A DNA stretch of 7,287 nucleotides, from contig DASPKO010000266.1 in the NCBI GenBank assembly GCA_035628055.1, positions 1-7,287 of the forward strand. Direction: 5' to 3'. A program made the position numbers and the translations under genes. Each line of letters begins with the position of its first letter. Position 1 is the stretch's first letter. The notes beneath the pieces are model-generated. The model was given only the letters and a program-made list of their open reading frames with translations. It had not been told where the DNA came from and made no database searches. The stretch is from DASPKO01 sp035628055. GTDB taxonomy: Bacteria > Planctomycetota > Phycisphaerae > Phycisphaerales > UBA1924. Positions 1 to 5,734 of the stretch are shown piece by piece.

Positions 1-104
1 TCAGCATGGAGCTGTTTTCCTGTCCTGGGCCGGAACCCGTCTCGTGCCTCGGGCGGGCCGAGGGACCCGGCGCCGACCCGCTCGGCGCGCCGCAAGCCTA
101 CGTC

Positions 105-142
105 GCCGGACCCCGCCGAGCGTGGTCCACCAGGGGTCCGGC
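105..142. repeat. Perfect 10-bp inverted repeat upstream of the ABC ATPase gene
   Basis: The arms GCCGGACCCC (105-114) and GGGGTCCGGC (133-142) are exact reverse complements, separated by an 18-nt spacer that itself contains the small palindrome GTGGTCCAC. The repeat ends 11 nt before the GTG start at 154. It could be an operator for a metal- or haem-responsive repressor, or a hairpin in the leader that covers the ribosome-binding region. No T-run follows, so it is not a standard intrinsic terminator. In so GC-rich a background a 10-bp match may be less significant than it looks. The rest of 1-153 shows no gene I can support. Confidence 0.45.
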
Positions 143-153
143 TACCCTGGGCC

Positions 154-966
154 GTGCCCGCCGATGACCACCTCCTGTCGGCCCGCGACCTCGCCTTCGG
201 CTATGCCCCCGGCCGGCCCGTGCTCCGCGGCGTGAGCGCCGCGTTCGCTCCCGGCACTCTCACCGCGATCGTCGGTCCGAACGGCGCCGGCAAGACAACC
301 CTGCTGAAACTGCTGCTCGGCCTGCTCCGCCCGGCGGGAGGGTCGGTCCGGCTGGCCGGGACCGACGTGACCGCGATGTCCCCGCGCCGGCGTGCCGGGC
401 TCATGGCCTACGTGCCGCAGCGGGCAAACGTCTGGGCACCCTTCACGGTGCGCCAGGTGGTGGCTTTGGGGCGGCACGCCCGCCCGCGCGACCCGGGTTC
501 GGTCGCTCGGGCCATGGAGCAGCTCCGCGTTGCCGACCTGGGGGAGACCCTTTACGCGCATCTCTCGGCTGGCCAGCAGCAGCGTGTGACCCTGGCGCGC
601 GCCTGGGCCCAGCTCTCGGGCCCCGAGCACGAGCCGGGCGCGCCGCGCGTGCTCCTGGCCGACGAGCCCTTCTCCGCCATGGACCCCCGGCATGTGCTCC
701 ACGCCGCCGATCGCCTGCGCGAGCTCGGCCGGGCGGGGGATCGGCCCACCGCGATCGTCGTGGCGCTTCACGATCTACCCCTCGCGGCCGCGCTCGCCGA
801 CCGGGCCCTGGTGCTCGGAGAGGATGGGCGGGTCGTGGCCCACGGGCCGGTCGGCTCGGCCCTCGCCGACGGCGTCCTGGCCCAGGTCTTCGGGGTCGAG
901 TTCCGCGCGGGCGTCCCGGTGCCATCGCTAACTCACGCCGGCCCCTCGCCCGCGGGCGCCATCTAG
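154..966 (+). CDS. ABC transporter ATP-binding protein, FecE/HmuV/BtuD type
   Basis: This is the cytoplasmic ATPase of a probable importer for iron-siderophore, haem or cobalamin (270 aa). All ABC motifs are visible: A-loop Tyr17, Walker A GPNGAGKT (41-48), Q-loop Gln89 in VPQR, signature LSAGQQQRV (137-145), Walker B VLLADEP (166-172) with catalytic Glu171, D-loop SAMD (174-177) and switch His206. The stretch between signature and Walker B is lengthened (about residues 154-164), as in HmuV-like haem importers, and the C-terminal VFGVEF resembles the family's 'VYGVPV' end. The subtype is inference: no permease or binding protein lies in the window. The GTG start at 154 is chosen because the first beta-strand (LLSARDLAFGY) follows at once; the Shine-Dalgarno is poor. 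The frame stays open to the window edge, but that stretch looks non-coding. The gene ends in TAG inside a CTAG shared with the convergent rlmN. Confidence 0.9.
   Translation: MPADDHLLSARDLAFGYAPGRPVLRGVSAAFAPGTLTAIVGPNGAGKTTLLKLLLGLLRPAGGSVRLAGTDVTAMSPRRRAGLMAYVPQRANVWAPFTVRQVVALGRHARPRDPGSVARAMEQLRVADLGETLYAHLSAGQQQRVTLARAWAQLSGPEHEPGAPRVLLADEPFSAMDPRHVLHAADRLRELGRAGDRPTAIVVALHDLPLAAALADRALVLGEDGRVVAHGPVGSALADGVLAQVFGVEFRAGVPVPSLTHAGPSPAGAI
963..966. other. Palindromic CTAG serving as stop codon for two convergent genes
   Basis: The + strand gene ends ATC-TAG (stop 964-966) and the minus-strand gene ends with TAG read from 965 to 963. The four-base palindrome therefore provides both stops and there is no intergenic space. 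All four other stops in the window are TGA, and this is the only CTAG I found. Confidence 0.9.
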
Positions 967-2087
967 CCGGTGGGCGGCGCCATGCCCGCCAGCACGCGCG
1001 GCGTCTGCGGGCGGCGCCGCAGGGCCGGATTGCCGAGCTGCCCGCAGGCCGCCATCGTGTCGCGACCCTTGGTCCGCCGCCGCTTGGCGTAGGCGCCGGC
1101 GGCGGTCAGCCAGCCCAGGAAGGCTTCGACCGCTTCCTCCCCGGGCGCGGGCCAGGGGGAGTCCTGCCGGGGGTTGTACGGGATGAGGTTTACCACCGCG
1201 GGCAAGGGGCGCACGTACTCGGCCAGCTCGCGCGCGTGCTCGGGCCGGTCGTTGACACCGGGGATCAGCACATACTCCAGGCAGAACTTGAATCCCCCGT
1301 GCATCGGCCAGTCCAGCAGCACCTCGCGGAGCTCGCCCATGGGCATCGCCCGGTTGATGGGCATGATCGCCGAGCGCACGCGGTCGTTGGGCGCGTTGAG
1401 CGAGACCGCGACGCCCAGGCGGTGCCACCCCGGGCGGCGGACCTGCTCCTTGAGGCGGCGCAGCCCGTCCAGCCGCCCCACCGTCGAGACCGTGATCTTG
1501 CTCATCGGTATCGCCGGGCCGCGATGATCCGTGAGCACGCCGATCGCCCGGATCACGCTGTCGTAGTTGTCCAGCGGCTCGCCCATGCCCATGAAGACGA
1601 TGTTGCTCACGCCGTGCCCCAGCCGGTGCCGGGCCGCGAACCACTGGGCGACGATCTCCGCCGGGGCGAGGGAGCGGATCAGCCCCATCTGCGCCGTCTG
1701 GCAGAACCCGCAGCCCATGGCGCACCCGACCTGGCTCGACACGCACAGCGTGAAGGTGCGCTCGCCCTGGCGCCCGATCATCGGGATCAGCACGCTCTCG
1801 GTCTCGAGCGGGGTTCCCCCCCGGGCGGCCCCCTCGACGACCTGGGTGAACTTCAGCGTCACCCCCTCCGGCCCCGGCGAGGCCTGGGTGCGATGCACGA
1901 CCGGAGGCCGGCTGAGCACCAGGCTCGGCTGGGACGTGGCGCCATCGCGAAAAAGGCGGCCGTACCGGTGCAGCGCCCCGGCGACCCCACCGGGCACACG
2001 CGCCGACTCGCACCGCTTGGCGTATTCCGCGGCCGTCAGTCCCAGCACGGCGTCGGGGGCGTCGGACTGCTCCGGGAGGCTGGTCAT
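963..2087 (-). CDS. rlmN: 23S rRNA (and tRNA) adenine-C2 methyltransferase RlmN, radical SAM
   Basis: A 374-aa protein of the RlmN/Cfr radical SAM family. RlmN methylates C2 of adenine 2503 in 23S rRNA, and A37 of some tRNAs, using two SAM molecules. Cluster ligands are Cys122, Cys126 and Cys129 (VGCAMGCGFC). Cys115 in TLCVSSQ matches the conserved RlmN cysteine that resolves the methylated intermediate, and Cys348 in AACGQL matches the methyl-carrying cysteine. Other landmarks are GMGEPLDNYD (167-176), ITVSTVG (198-204), SLNAPND (229-235), MPINR (242-246), EYVLIPGVND (271-280) and NLIPYNP (300-306). CQTAQMG resembles the STAQQG of E. coli RlmN more than the ATGDIG of Cfr, which favours the housekeeping enzyme over the Cfr resistance methylase. 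The N-terminal region (1-110) is recognisable but loosely conserved, and about 22 residues follow AACGQLGN. The ATG at 2087 precedes an LGLTAAEY segment typical of the family start; no clear Shine-Dalgarno is seen. It is divergent from the lipoprotein gene. Confidence 0.9.
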   Translation of the reverse strand: MTSLPEQSDAPDAVLGLTAAEYAKRCESARVPGGVAGALHRYGRLFRDGATSQPSLVLSRPPVVHRTQASPGPEGVTLKFTQVVEGAARGGTPLETESVLIPMIGRQGERTFTLCVSSQVGCAMGCGFCQTAQMGLIRSLAPAEIVAQWFAARHRLGHGVSNIVFMGMGEPLDNYDSVIRAIGVLTDHRGPAIPMSKITVSTVGRLDGLRRLKEQVRRPGWHRLGVAVSLNAPNDRVRSAIMPINRAMPMGELREVLLDWPMHGGFKFCLEYVLIPGVNDRPEHARELAEYVRPLPAVVNLIPYNPRQDSPWPAPGEEAVEAFLGWLTAAGAYAKRRRTKGRDTMAACGQLGNPALRRRPQTPRVLAGMAPPTG

Positions 2088-2133
2088 GCGATGAGAAGGC
2101 GCGGGGCGTGGACGCCCGGCGCGAGGAACGGTC

Positions 2134-2140
2134 TTTTTTT
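2134..2140. other. T7/A7 homopolymer in the divergent spacer
   Basis: Seven consecutive T on the + strand (A on the minus strand) stand out in this GC-rich sequence. They lie 47 nt upstream of the rlmN start. The run may be an AT-rich promoter element for rlmN or a slippage-prone tract. It follows a 5-bp hairpin (GGGCG 2104-2108, CGCCC 2113-2117) by 16 nt, which is too far and too weak for a terminator. Confidence 0.3.
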
Positions 2141-2153
2141 CCGGACCCGAGCC

Positions 2154-2182
2154 TTGAGCCGGTCCACGCGACGGCCGATAGC
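2154..2182 (+). promoter_or_regulatory. Possible sigma70-type promoter for the lipoprotein gene
   Basis: TTGAGC (2154-2159) and GATAGC (2177-2182) are separated by exactly 17 bp. They match the -35 consensus at four positions and the -10 consensus at three. The location, about 100 bp before the lipoprotein ATG in the divergent spacer, is suitable. The match is weak and the organism's consensus is unknown. Confidence 0.3.
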
Positions 2183-2208
2183 TCTCGCGGCACGCACTGT
2201 ACGCGCCC

Positions 2209-2226
2209 GCGCCGGGGTCCCGGCGC
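2209..2226 (+). promoter_or_regulatory. GC hairpin in the probable 5' leader of the lipoprotein gene
   Basis: GCGCCGG (2209-2215) and CCGGCGC (2220-2226) form a perfect 7-bp stem with a four-base GGTC loop. If transcription starts near 2190 the hairpin lies in the untranslated leader. It has no T-tail, so it is not a terminator. It could stabilise the messenger or be a chance result of base composition. Confidence 0.3.
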
Positions 2227-2272
2227 CGGCGGACATCCTCTCGTACGGGCCCGGAACACACCCAAGACCTCC

Positions 2273-2277
2273 AGGAG
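2273..2277 (+). promoter_or_regulatory. Shine-Dalgarno AGGAG for the lipoprotein
   Basis: A full AGGAG lies 8 nt before the ATG at 2286. It fixes this start against the open frame that continues upstream over rlmN, and it places the signal peptide at the N-terminus. Confidence 0.75.
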
Positions 2278-2285
2278 CGGCTCAC

Positions 2286-4361
2286 ATGGCAGCAGGCACG
2301 CAGGCGCACCGTCTCTCGCACAACCCCCGGCCGCGGGTCCGGATCTCCCCGCTCGTGGCCGCGCTCGCCGCGGCCCTGCTCCCCGGCTGCGCCGGCGGGC
2401 CGTCGGCCCCGCGCCAGGCGACCGGTCGGGTGACGGGGCCGAACCCCTCGTTCGCCTCGGTCCCGACGCCGTGCGCCACGTTCGGCGCCGACGCCGAGTT
2501 CCAGGCACGCGACGAGGCGGCCCGCACGCAGGAGGTCTTCGTGGCGCGTGCCGAGCAGTTCCAGGCCGAGGCCGACGCGGTGCAGCGCGAGGCCGCGGAG
2601 CAGAACGCGAACCACCAGATGCTGCTGGTCTCCTCGGCGATGGAGCGGGCGAGCGCCTTCCAGGAGATGCTCTCGCAGGCCCGCAGCGAGTTCGAGGCCG
2701 CCCGGGCCGAGCACGAGCGGATGGGGGCCGAGCGCACCGCCCTGGCCGAGCGCGGGACCGCACAGCTCTCGGCAATGCAGACCGCCGCCGCGGCCGCGAA
2801 CGCCCGCGCGGCGGCCCGCGTGGCCCAGCTCCGCGCCGAGGCGGCCGCCACGAGCGAACAGACCGGCACGCGTGCCGAGGAAATCAACGCCCGCCTGGTG
2901 AATGTCGCCCGCGAGACCAGCGCCCTGGTCGCGGGTCTTCGCCAGCGGGCCCAGGCGATCATGGACGAGGGGAACGCCGGGACGGCCGAGCTGTGCGCCC
3001 GGGCCGAGGCGGTCGCGGGCTTCGGCTCCAGCCGCGCCGAGACCCTGGTGCGGGACGCGACGTTCGCTCGCGAGGAGGCGCTGCTCGAGGCCCAGGAGAT
3101 CCGCGGCGCCGCACGCGCCCAGGTCGACCAGGCCCACGCCGCGGCCATGACGCGGTTCGCCCGCGCCATCGCGGAGATGAACGTCGCCGGCGCCGAGTTC
3201 GACCGGGCCAGCACCAGCTCCACCGGGGCCGGCCAGGCCGCGCTCGACGACACCTACGCCAACCGCCTCTTCAGCCTGCTCGCCGAGATGGAGCGGGCCG
3301 AGGGCGAGGAGATCGCGGCCCGCGACCGCGCGGCCGCCGAGAACGCGCGCGCCGACGCGCTCGTCCTGGCCGCCGAGGCGCGCTACAGCGCGGCCCTGGC
3401 CGAGGCCGACACCGCCCGCAAGGAGGCCGTCGCGGCCCTGGGGGGGATCGAGTCGCAGGCGACCCTGACGGCGACGCGCTCGGGCGCCACCTTCGCGCAG
3501 CTCCGCGCCCAGGCCGACGCCGCCGAGGCCTTCGGCGCCGCCGACGCGCTCCGCCTGGAGGCCATGCGGGATGCGCTGTGCCGGCGCGGCGCGGCGACCG
3601 TGCAGCGCCTCGAGGCCGAAGCGACCGCCACGGCGGCGGCCCACGCCGCGGTGGCCGCCCAGATGCGCCAGGAAATCGCCACGACCCGCGCGGTGCTCGA
3701 GAGCGAGCTCCGCCGGCTCGACCAGTCCGCGGCCAGCTTCCTCGCCACCGCCCAGGCGAACTTCGACGAGGCCAAGGGGGCCTGCGAGGCCTTCGCGGGC
3801 GTCGCCGCCGCCGACGTGGCCGAGATGGCCGCCAGCGCCGAGTCCAGCCGCAAGATCGCCGCCGCCCAGGCCGGCCACCTCCGCACCCTCAGCAGCACCA
3901 CCCGCCTGGCGGGCGACGCGGCCTTCGAGCGCCTCGTCGCCACCGGGCGCAGCCAGCGGAGCGACTGGGAGCTGGCCGGGACCGTGCAGCAGGCGCAGGC
4001 CGTCGCCACCGCCCGGATCGACCGGGCCTCGACCGGCCTCGACACCTCGTTCTCCGCCGACCCCGGCTGGGCCATGGCCCGCGGGTACATCAGCCCCGAC
4101 CAGATGTTCGCCCGGGCCCAGCAGTTCCACGCCGCCGCCGACGCGCATCACCGCCTGAGCGACAGCGCCCTGGCCTCCATGGAGCGCCGCTGGGCCGAGT
4201 TCGCCGGCACCCCGGGCGCACTCGAAGGGGCCCCCTCGGCCCGGTTCGTCTCCGGCACGCCGGCGACCGGCTCGGGACGTCCCGGCACGGCTTCCCGCAC
4301 CGGCACCCCCGGGTCGGCCGGCCCCTCCACCGTCACGAGCGTTCCCACCGACAACGACTGA
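2286..4361 (+). CDS. Large Ala-rich coiled-coil lipoprotein of unknown family
   Basis: I do not recognise this 691-aa protein. Residues 1-35 form a lipoprotein signal: an Arg-rich n-region (Arg9, 15, 17, 19), a hydrophobic LVAALAAALLP and lipobox LLPGC with Cys35. Ala at +2 would, by the enterobacterial rule, favour the outer membrane. Residues about 70-640 are almost wholly Ala/Glu/Arg/Gln with regularly spaced Leu, Met and Phe, as expected of long helices or coiled coils. Gly/Ser/Thr-rich breaks lie near 244-249, 309-316 and 385-402. A motif near the start of the helical region (ARAEQFQAEADAVQR, 87-101) recurs near its end (ARAQQFHAAADAHHR, 609-623). Residues 641-691 are a Gly/Thr/Pro/Ser tail with recurring GTP tripeptides. 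Besides Cys35 there are Cys63, 237, 432 and 500. An envelope-spanning or cell-shape role is a guess. The gene is monocistronic: divergent spacer before it, strong terminator after it. Coding is supported by the Shine-Dalgarno, signal peptide and codon use. Confidence 0.8.
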   Translation: MAAGTQAHRLSHNPRPRVRISPLVAALAAALLPGCAGGPSAPRQATGRVTGPNPSFASVPTPCATFGADAEFQARDEAARTQEVFVARAEQFQAEADAVQREAAEQNANHQMLLVSSAMERASAFQEMLSQARSEFEAARAEHERMGAERTALAERGTAQLSAMQTAAAAANARAAARVAQLRAEAAATSEQTGTRAEEINARLVNVARETSALVAGLRQRAQAIMDEGNAGTAELCARAEAVAGFGSSRAETLVRDATFAREEALLEAQEIRGAARAQVDQAHAAAMTRFARAIAEMNVAGAEFDRASTSSTGAGQAALDDTYANRLFSLLAEMERAEGEEIAARDRAAAENARADALVLAAEARYSAALAEADTARKEAVAALGGIESQATLTATRSGATFAQLRAQADAAEAFGAADALRLEAMRDALCRRGAATVQRLEAEATATAAAHAAVAAQMRQEIATTRAVLESELRRLDQSAASFLATAQANFDEAKGACEAFAGVAAADVAEMAASAESSRKIAAAQAGHLRTLSSTTRLAGDAAFERLVATGRSQRSDWELAGTVQQAQAVATARIDRASTGLDTSFSADPGWAMARGYISPDQMFARAQQFHAAADAHHRLSDSALASMERRWAEFAGTPGALEGAPSARFVSGTPATGSGRPGTASRTGTPGSAGPSTVTSVPTDND

Positions 4362-4401
4362 GCGCCCCGCTGGGAGAGAGCCGGGAGACAATCTCGAAAT
4401 C

Positions 4402-4437
4402 AGAGCCCGCCGGGCCCGCCCGGCGGGCTTTCTCTTT
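4402..4437 (+). terminator. Strong intrinsic terminator after the lipoprotein gene
   Basis: GCCCGCCGGG (4405-4414) pairs perfectly with CCCGGCGGGC (4419-4428) around a four-base loop. An A-T pair (4404/4429), a G-U pair and another A-T pair lengthen the stem. TTTCTCTTT (4429-4437) follows. It lies 40 nt after the lipoprotein stop and separates that gene from the phosphofructokinase gene. Confidence 0.9.
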
Positions 4438-4485
4438 GCGGGACCGCGCACCCGCGCACGCTACCATCCGCCCCACCCCTCACTC

Positions 4486-4489
4486 GGAG
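4486..4489 (+). promoter_or_regulatory. Shine-Dalgarno GGAG for the phosphofructokinase
   Basis: GGAG lies 9 nt before the ATG at 4499 and supports this start. Between the terminator and here (4438-4485) I see no convincing promoter. TACCAT at 4462-4467 resembles a -10 box but has no well-spaced -35 element. Confidence 0.6.
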
Positions 4490-4498
4490 CACACGGCG

Positions 4499-5734
4499 AT
4501 GGCGGACGTTCTGAAGGGAAACGTGGTCATCGGGCAATCCGGGGGCCCGACCGCCGTGATCAACCAGTCACTCGCCGGCCTCGTGAGCGCCCTCAAGGAC
4601 GTCAGGGGCATCGGGAAGATCTACGGGATGCGCCACGGCGTGACGGGTCTGGGCCGCGGCGAGGTCGTCGACCTGGGCCGCGTCCGCGCGCCGCTCCTCC
4701 GGGCCGTCGCCGCGACGCCCTCGGCGGCCCTGGGCTCCAGCCGCGAGAAACCGGACCGGGAGTCGTGCGCGCGCGTCCTGGAGCGGTGCCGCGAGCTGGG
4801 CGCCAGCTACTTCTTCTACATCGGCGGCAACGACTCCTCGGACACGTGCCGCATCGTGGCCGAGCTCGCCGAGAGCTCCGGTCGCGAGCTGCGCTGCTTC
4901 CACGTCCCCAAGACCGTCGACAACGACCTCATGGGCAGCGACCACACGCCCGGGTTCCCCTCCGCGGCCCGCTTCGTCGCCACCGCGTTCATGGGCGACA
5001 ACCTCGACAACGCCAGCCTCCCCGGTATCAAGATCAACGTCGTCATGGGCCGGCACGCGGGATTCCTGACCGCGGCCAGCGCTCTGGCACGCCGGCACGA
5101 CGATGACGGCCCACACCTGATCTACCTCCCCGAGGTCCCCTTTGATACGGACCGGTTCATCGCGGACGTCGCCTCGGTCCATGCGCGGCTGGGGCGGTGC
5201 CAGATCGCGGTCTCTGAGGGCATCGTCGGCGCCGATGGCCGGGCCATCACGACCACGCTTCTTCCCAGCGGCGAGGTCGATCCGCACGGCAACGTGCAGC
5301 TCTCGGGCACGGGCGCCCTGGGCGACGCGCTCGCCCAGCTCGTCAAGGGCAAGGTGCGCCCGGGCGGCAAGGCCCCCCGGGTGCGCGCCGACACCTTCGG
5401 CTATCTGCAGCGCTGCTGGCCCGACCCTTCCCCCGTCGACGCCCGCGAGGCCCGCGGTGTGGGCGCCTTCGCGGCCCGCCTGGCCCGCTCCGGAAAGCGC
5501 TCGGGCTCGGTCGCGATCCGCCGCGTGAGCGACCGCCCCTACAAAGTGGCCTTCGCTCGCCTCGAGCTGGCCGAGGTCGCCGCCAAGACCCGGCACATGC
5601 CCGCGGAGTTCATCGCCGGGCACAACGACGTGACCCCGGCGTTTATCAGGTACTGCCGCCCGCTGGTGGGCAAGCTCCCGGAGATGGCCCGGCTGGAGCG
5701 CCCGCGAAGCACGCCCAGGCCTCCGTCGCGCTGA
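4499..5734 (+). CDS. pfp: Pyrophosphate-dependent 6-phosphofructokinase
   Basis: A 411-aa cytosolic enzyme that interconverts fructose 6-phosphate plus PPi and fructose 1,6-bisphosphate plus phosphate. It is reversible, so it can serve glycolysis or gluconeogenesis. Motifs in order: SGGPTAVIN (14-22), GGNDSSDT (109-116), PKTVDND (137-143), MGRHAG (183-188), PE (211-212), SEG (239-241), DTFGYLQR (298-305). The Lys in PKTVDND and the Asp of GGND are the residues that favour PPi over ATP; ATP enzymes have PGTIDND and GGDG. Asn111 replaces the Asp of the GGD pattern, a GGNDS variant I believe occurs in some PFPs. Length fits the roughly 400-aa PFP clade. The ATG at 4499 is backed by its Shine-Dalgarno and an N-terminus leading straight into the first beta-strand (NVVIGQSGGP). 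Similarity appears to extend to about residue 400, then a basic Pro/Arg tail follows. Its last 89 bp overlap the amidohydrolase gene on the other strand. Confidence 0.92.
   Translation: MADVLKGNVVIGQSGGPTAVINQSLAGLVSALKDVRGIGKIYGMRHGVTGLGRGEVVDLGRVRAPLLRAVAATPSAALGSSREKPDRESCARVLERCRELGASYFFYIGGNDSSDTCRIVAELAESSGRELRCFHVPKTVDNDLMGSDHTPGFPSAARFVATAFMGDNLDNASLPGIKINVVMGRHAGFLTAASALARRHDDDGPHLIYLPEVPFDTDRFIADVASVHARLGRCQIAVSEGIVGADGRAITTTLLPSGEVDPHGNVQLSGTGALGDALAQLVKGKVRPGGKAPRVRADTFGYLQRCWPDPSPVDAREARGVGAFAARLARSGKRSGSVAIRRVSDRPYKVAFARLELAEVAAKTRHMPAEFIAGHNDVTPAFIRYCRPLVGKLPEMARLERPRSTPRPPSR
5646..5734. other. 89-bp tail-to-tail overlap of pfp and the amidohydrolase gene
   Basis: The pfp stop is TGA at 5732-5734, and the minus-strand TGA lies at 5648-5646. 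Most of the overlap encodes recognisable PFP sequence (DVTPAF...PLVG), so this strand appears to be the constrained one. The amidohydrolase tail here is Pro/Gly/Ala-rich and probably drifted in. No terminator is visible between the two genes. Confidence 0.85.

Noticed and set aside
6..167. Small plus-strand ORF (53 aa, Pro/Gly/Arg-rich) overlapping the ABC ATPase start
   Set aside because: It has no Shine-Dalgarno, no recognisable motif and unconvincing composition.
2104..2140. Hairpin followed by T7, as a possible terminator on the + strand
   Set aside because: The stem is only 5 bp and lies 16 nt from the T-run, and no + strand gene ends before it.
1236..2285. Plus-strand open frame in phase with the lipoprotein over rlmN
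   Set aside because: It is the antisense shadow of rlmN. The Shine-Dalgarno and lipoprotein signal place the true start at 2286.
2088..4451. Minus-strand frame continuous with rlmN, which would extend it by nearly 790 codons
   Set aside because: It is antisense to the lipoprotein, reads Gly/Arg/Leu-rich repeats without domains, and results from the strong GC codon bias. The family start fits the ATG at 2087.
2108..4498. Plus-strand open frame in phase with pfp across the lipoprotein gene
   Set aside because: It is Arg/Pro/Gly-rich frame-shifted reading of the lipoprotein, crosses a strong terminator and has no domain. The PFP fold begins at 4499.
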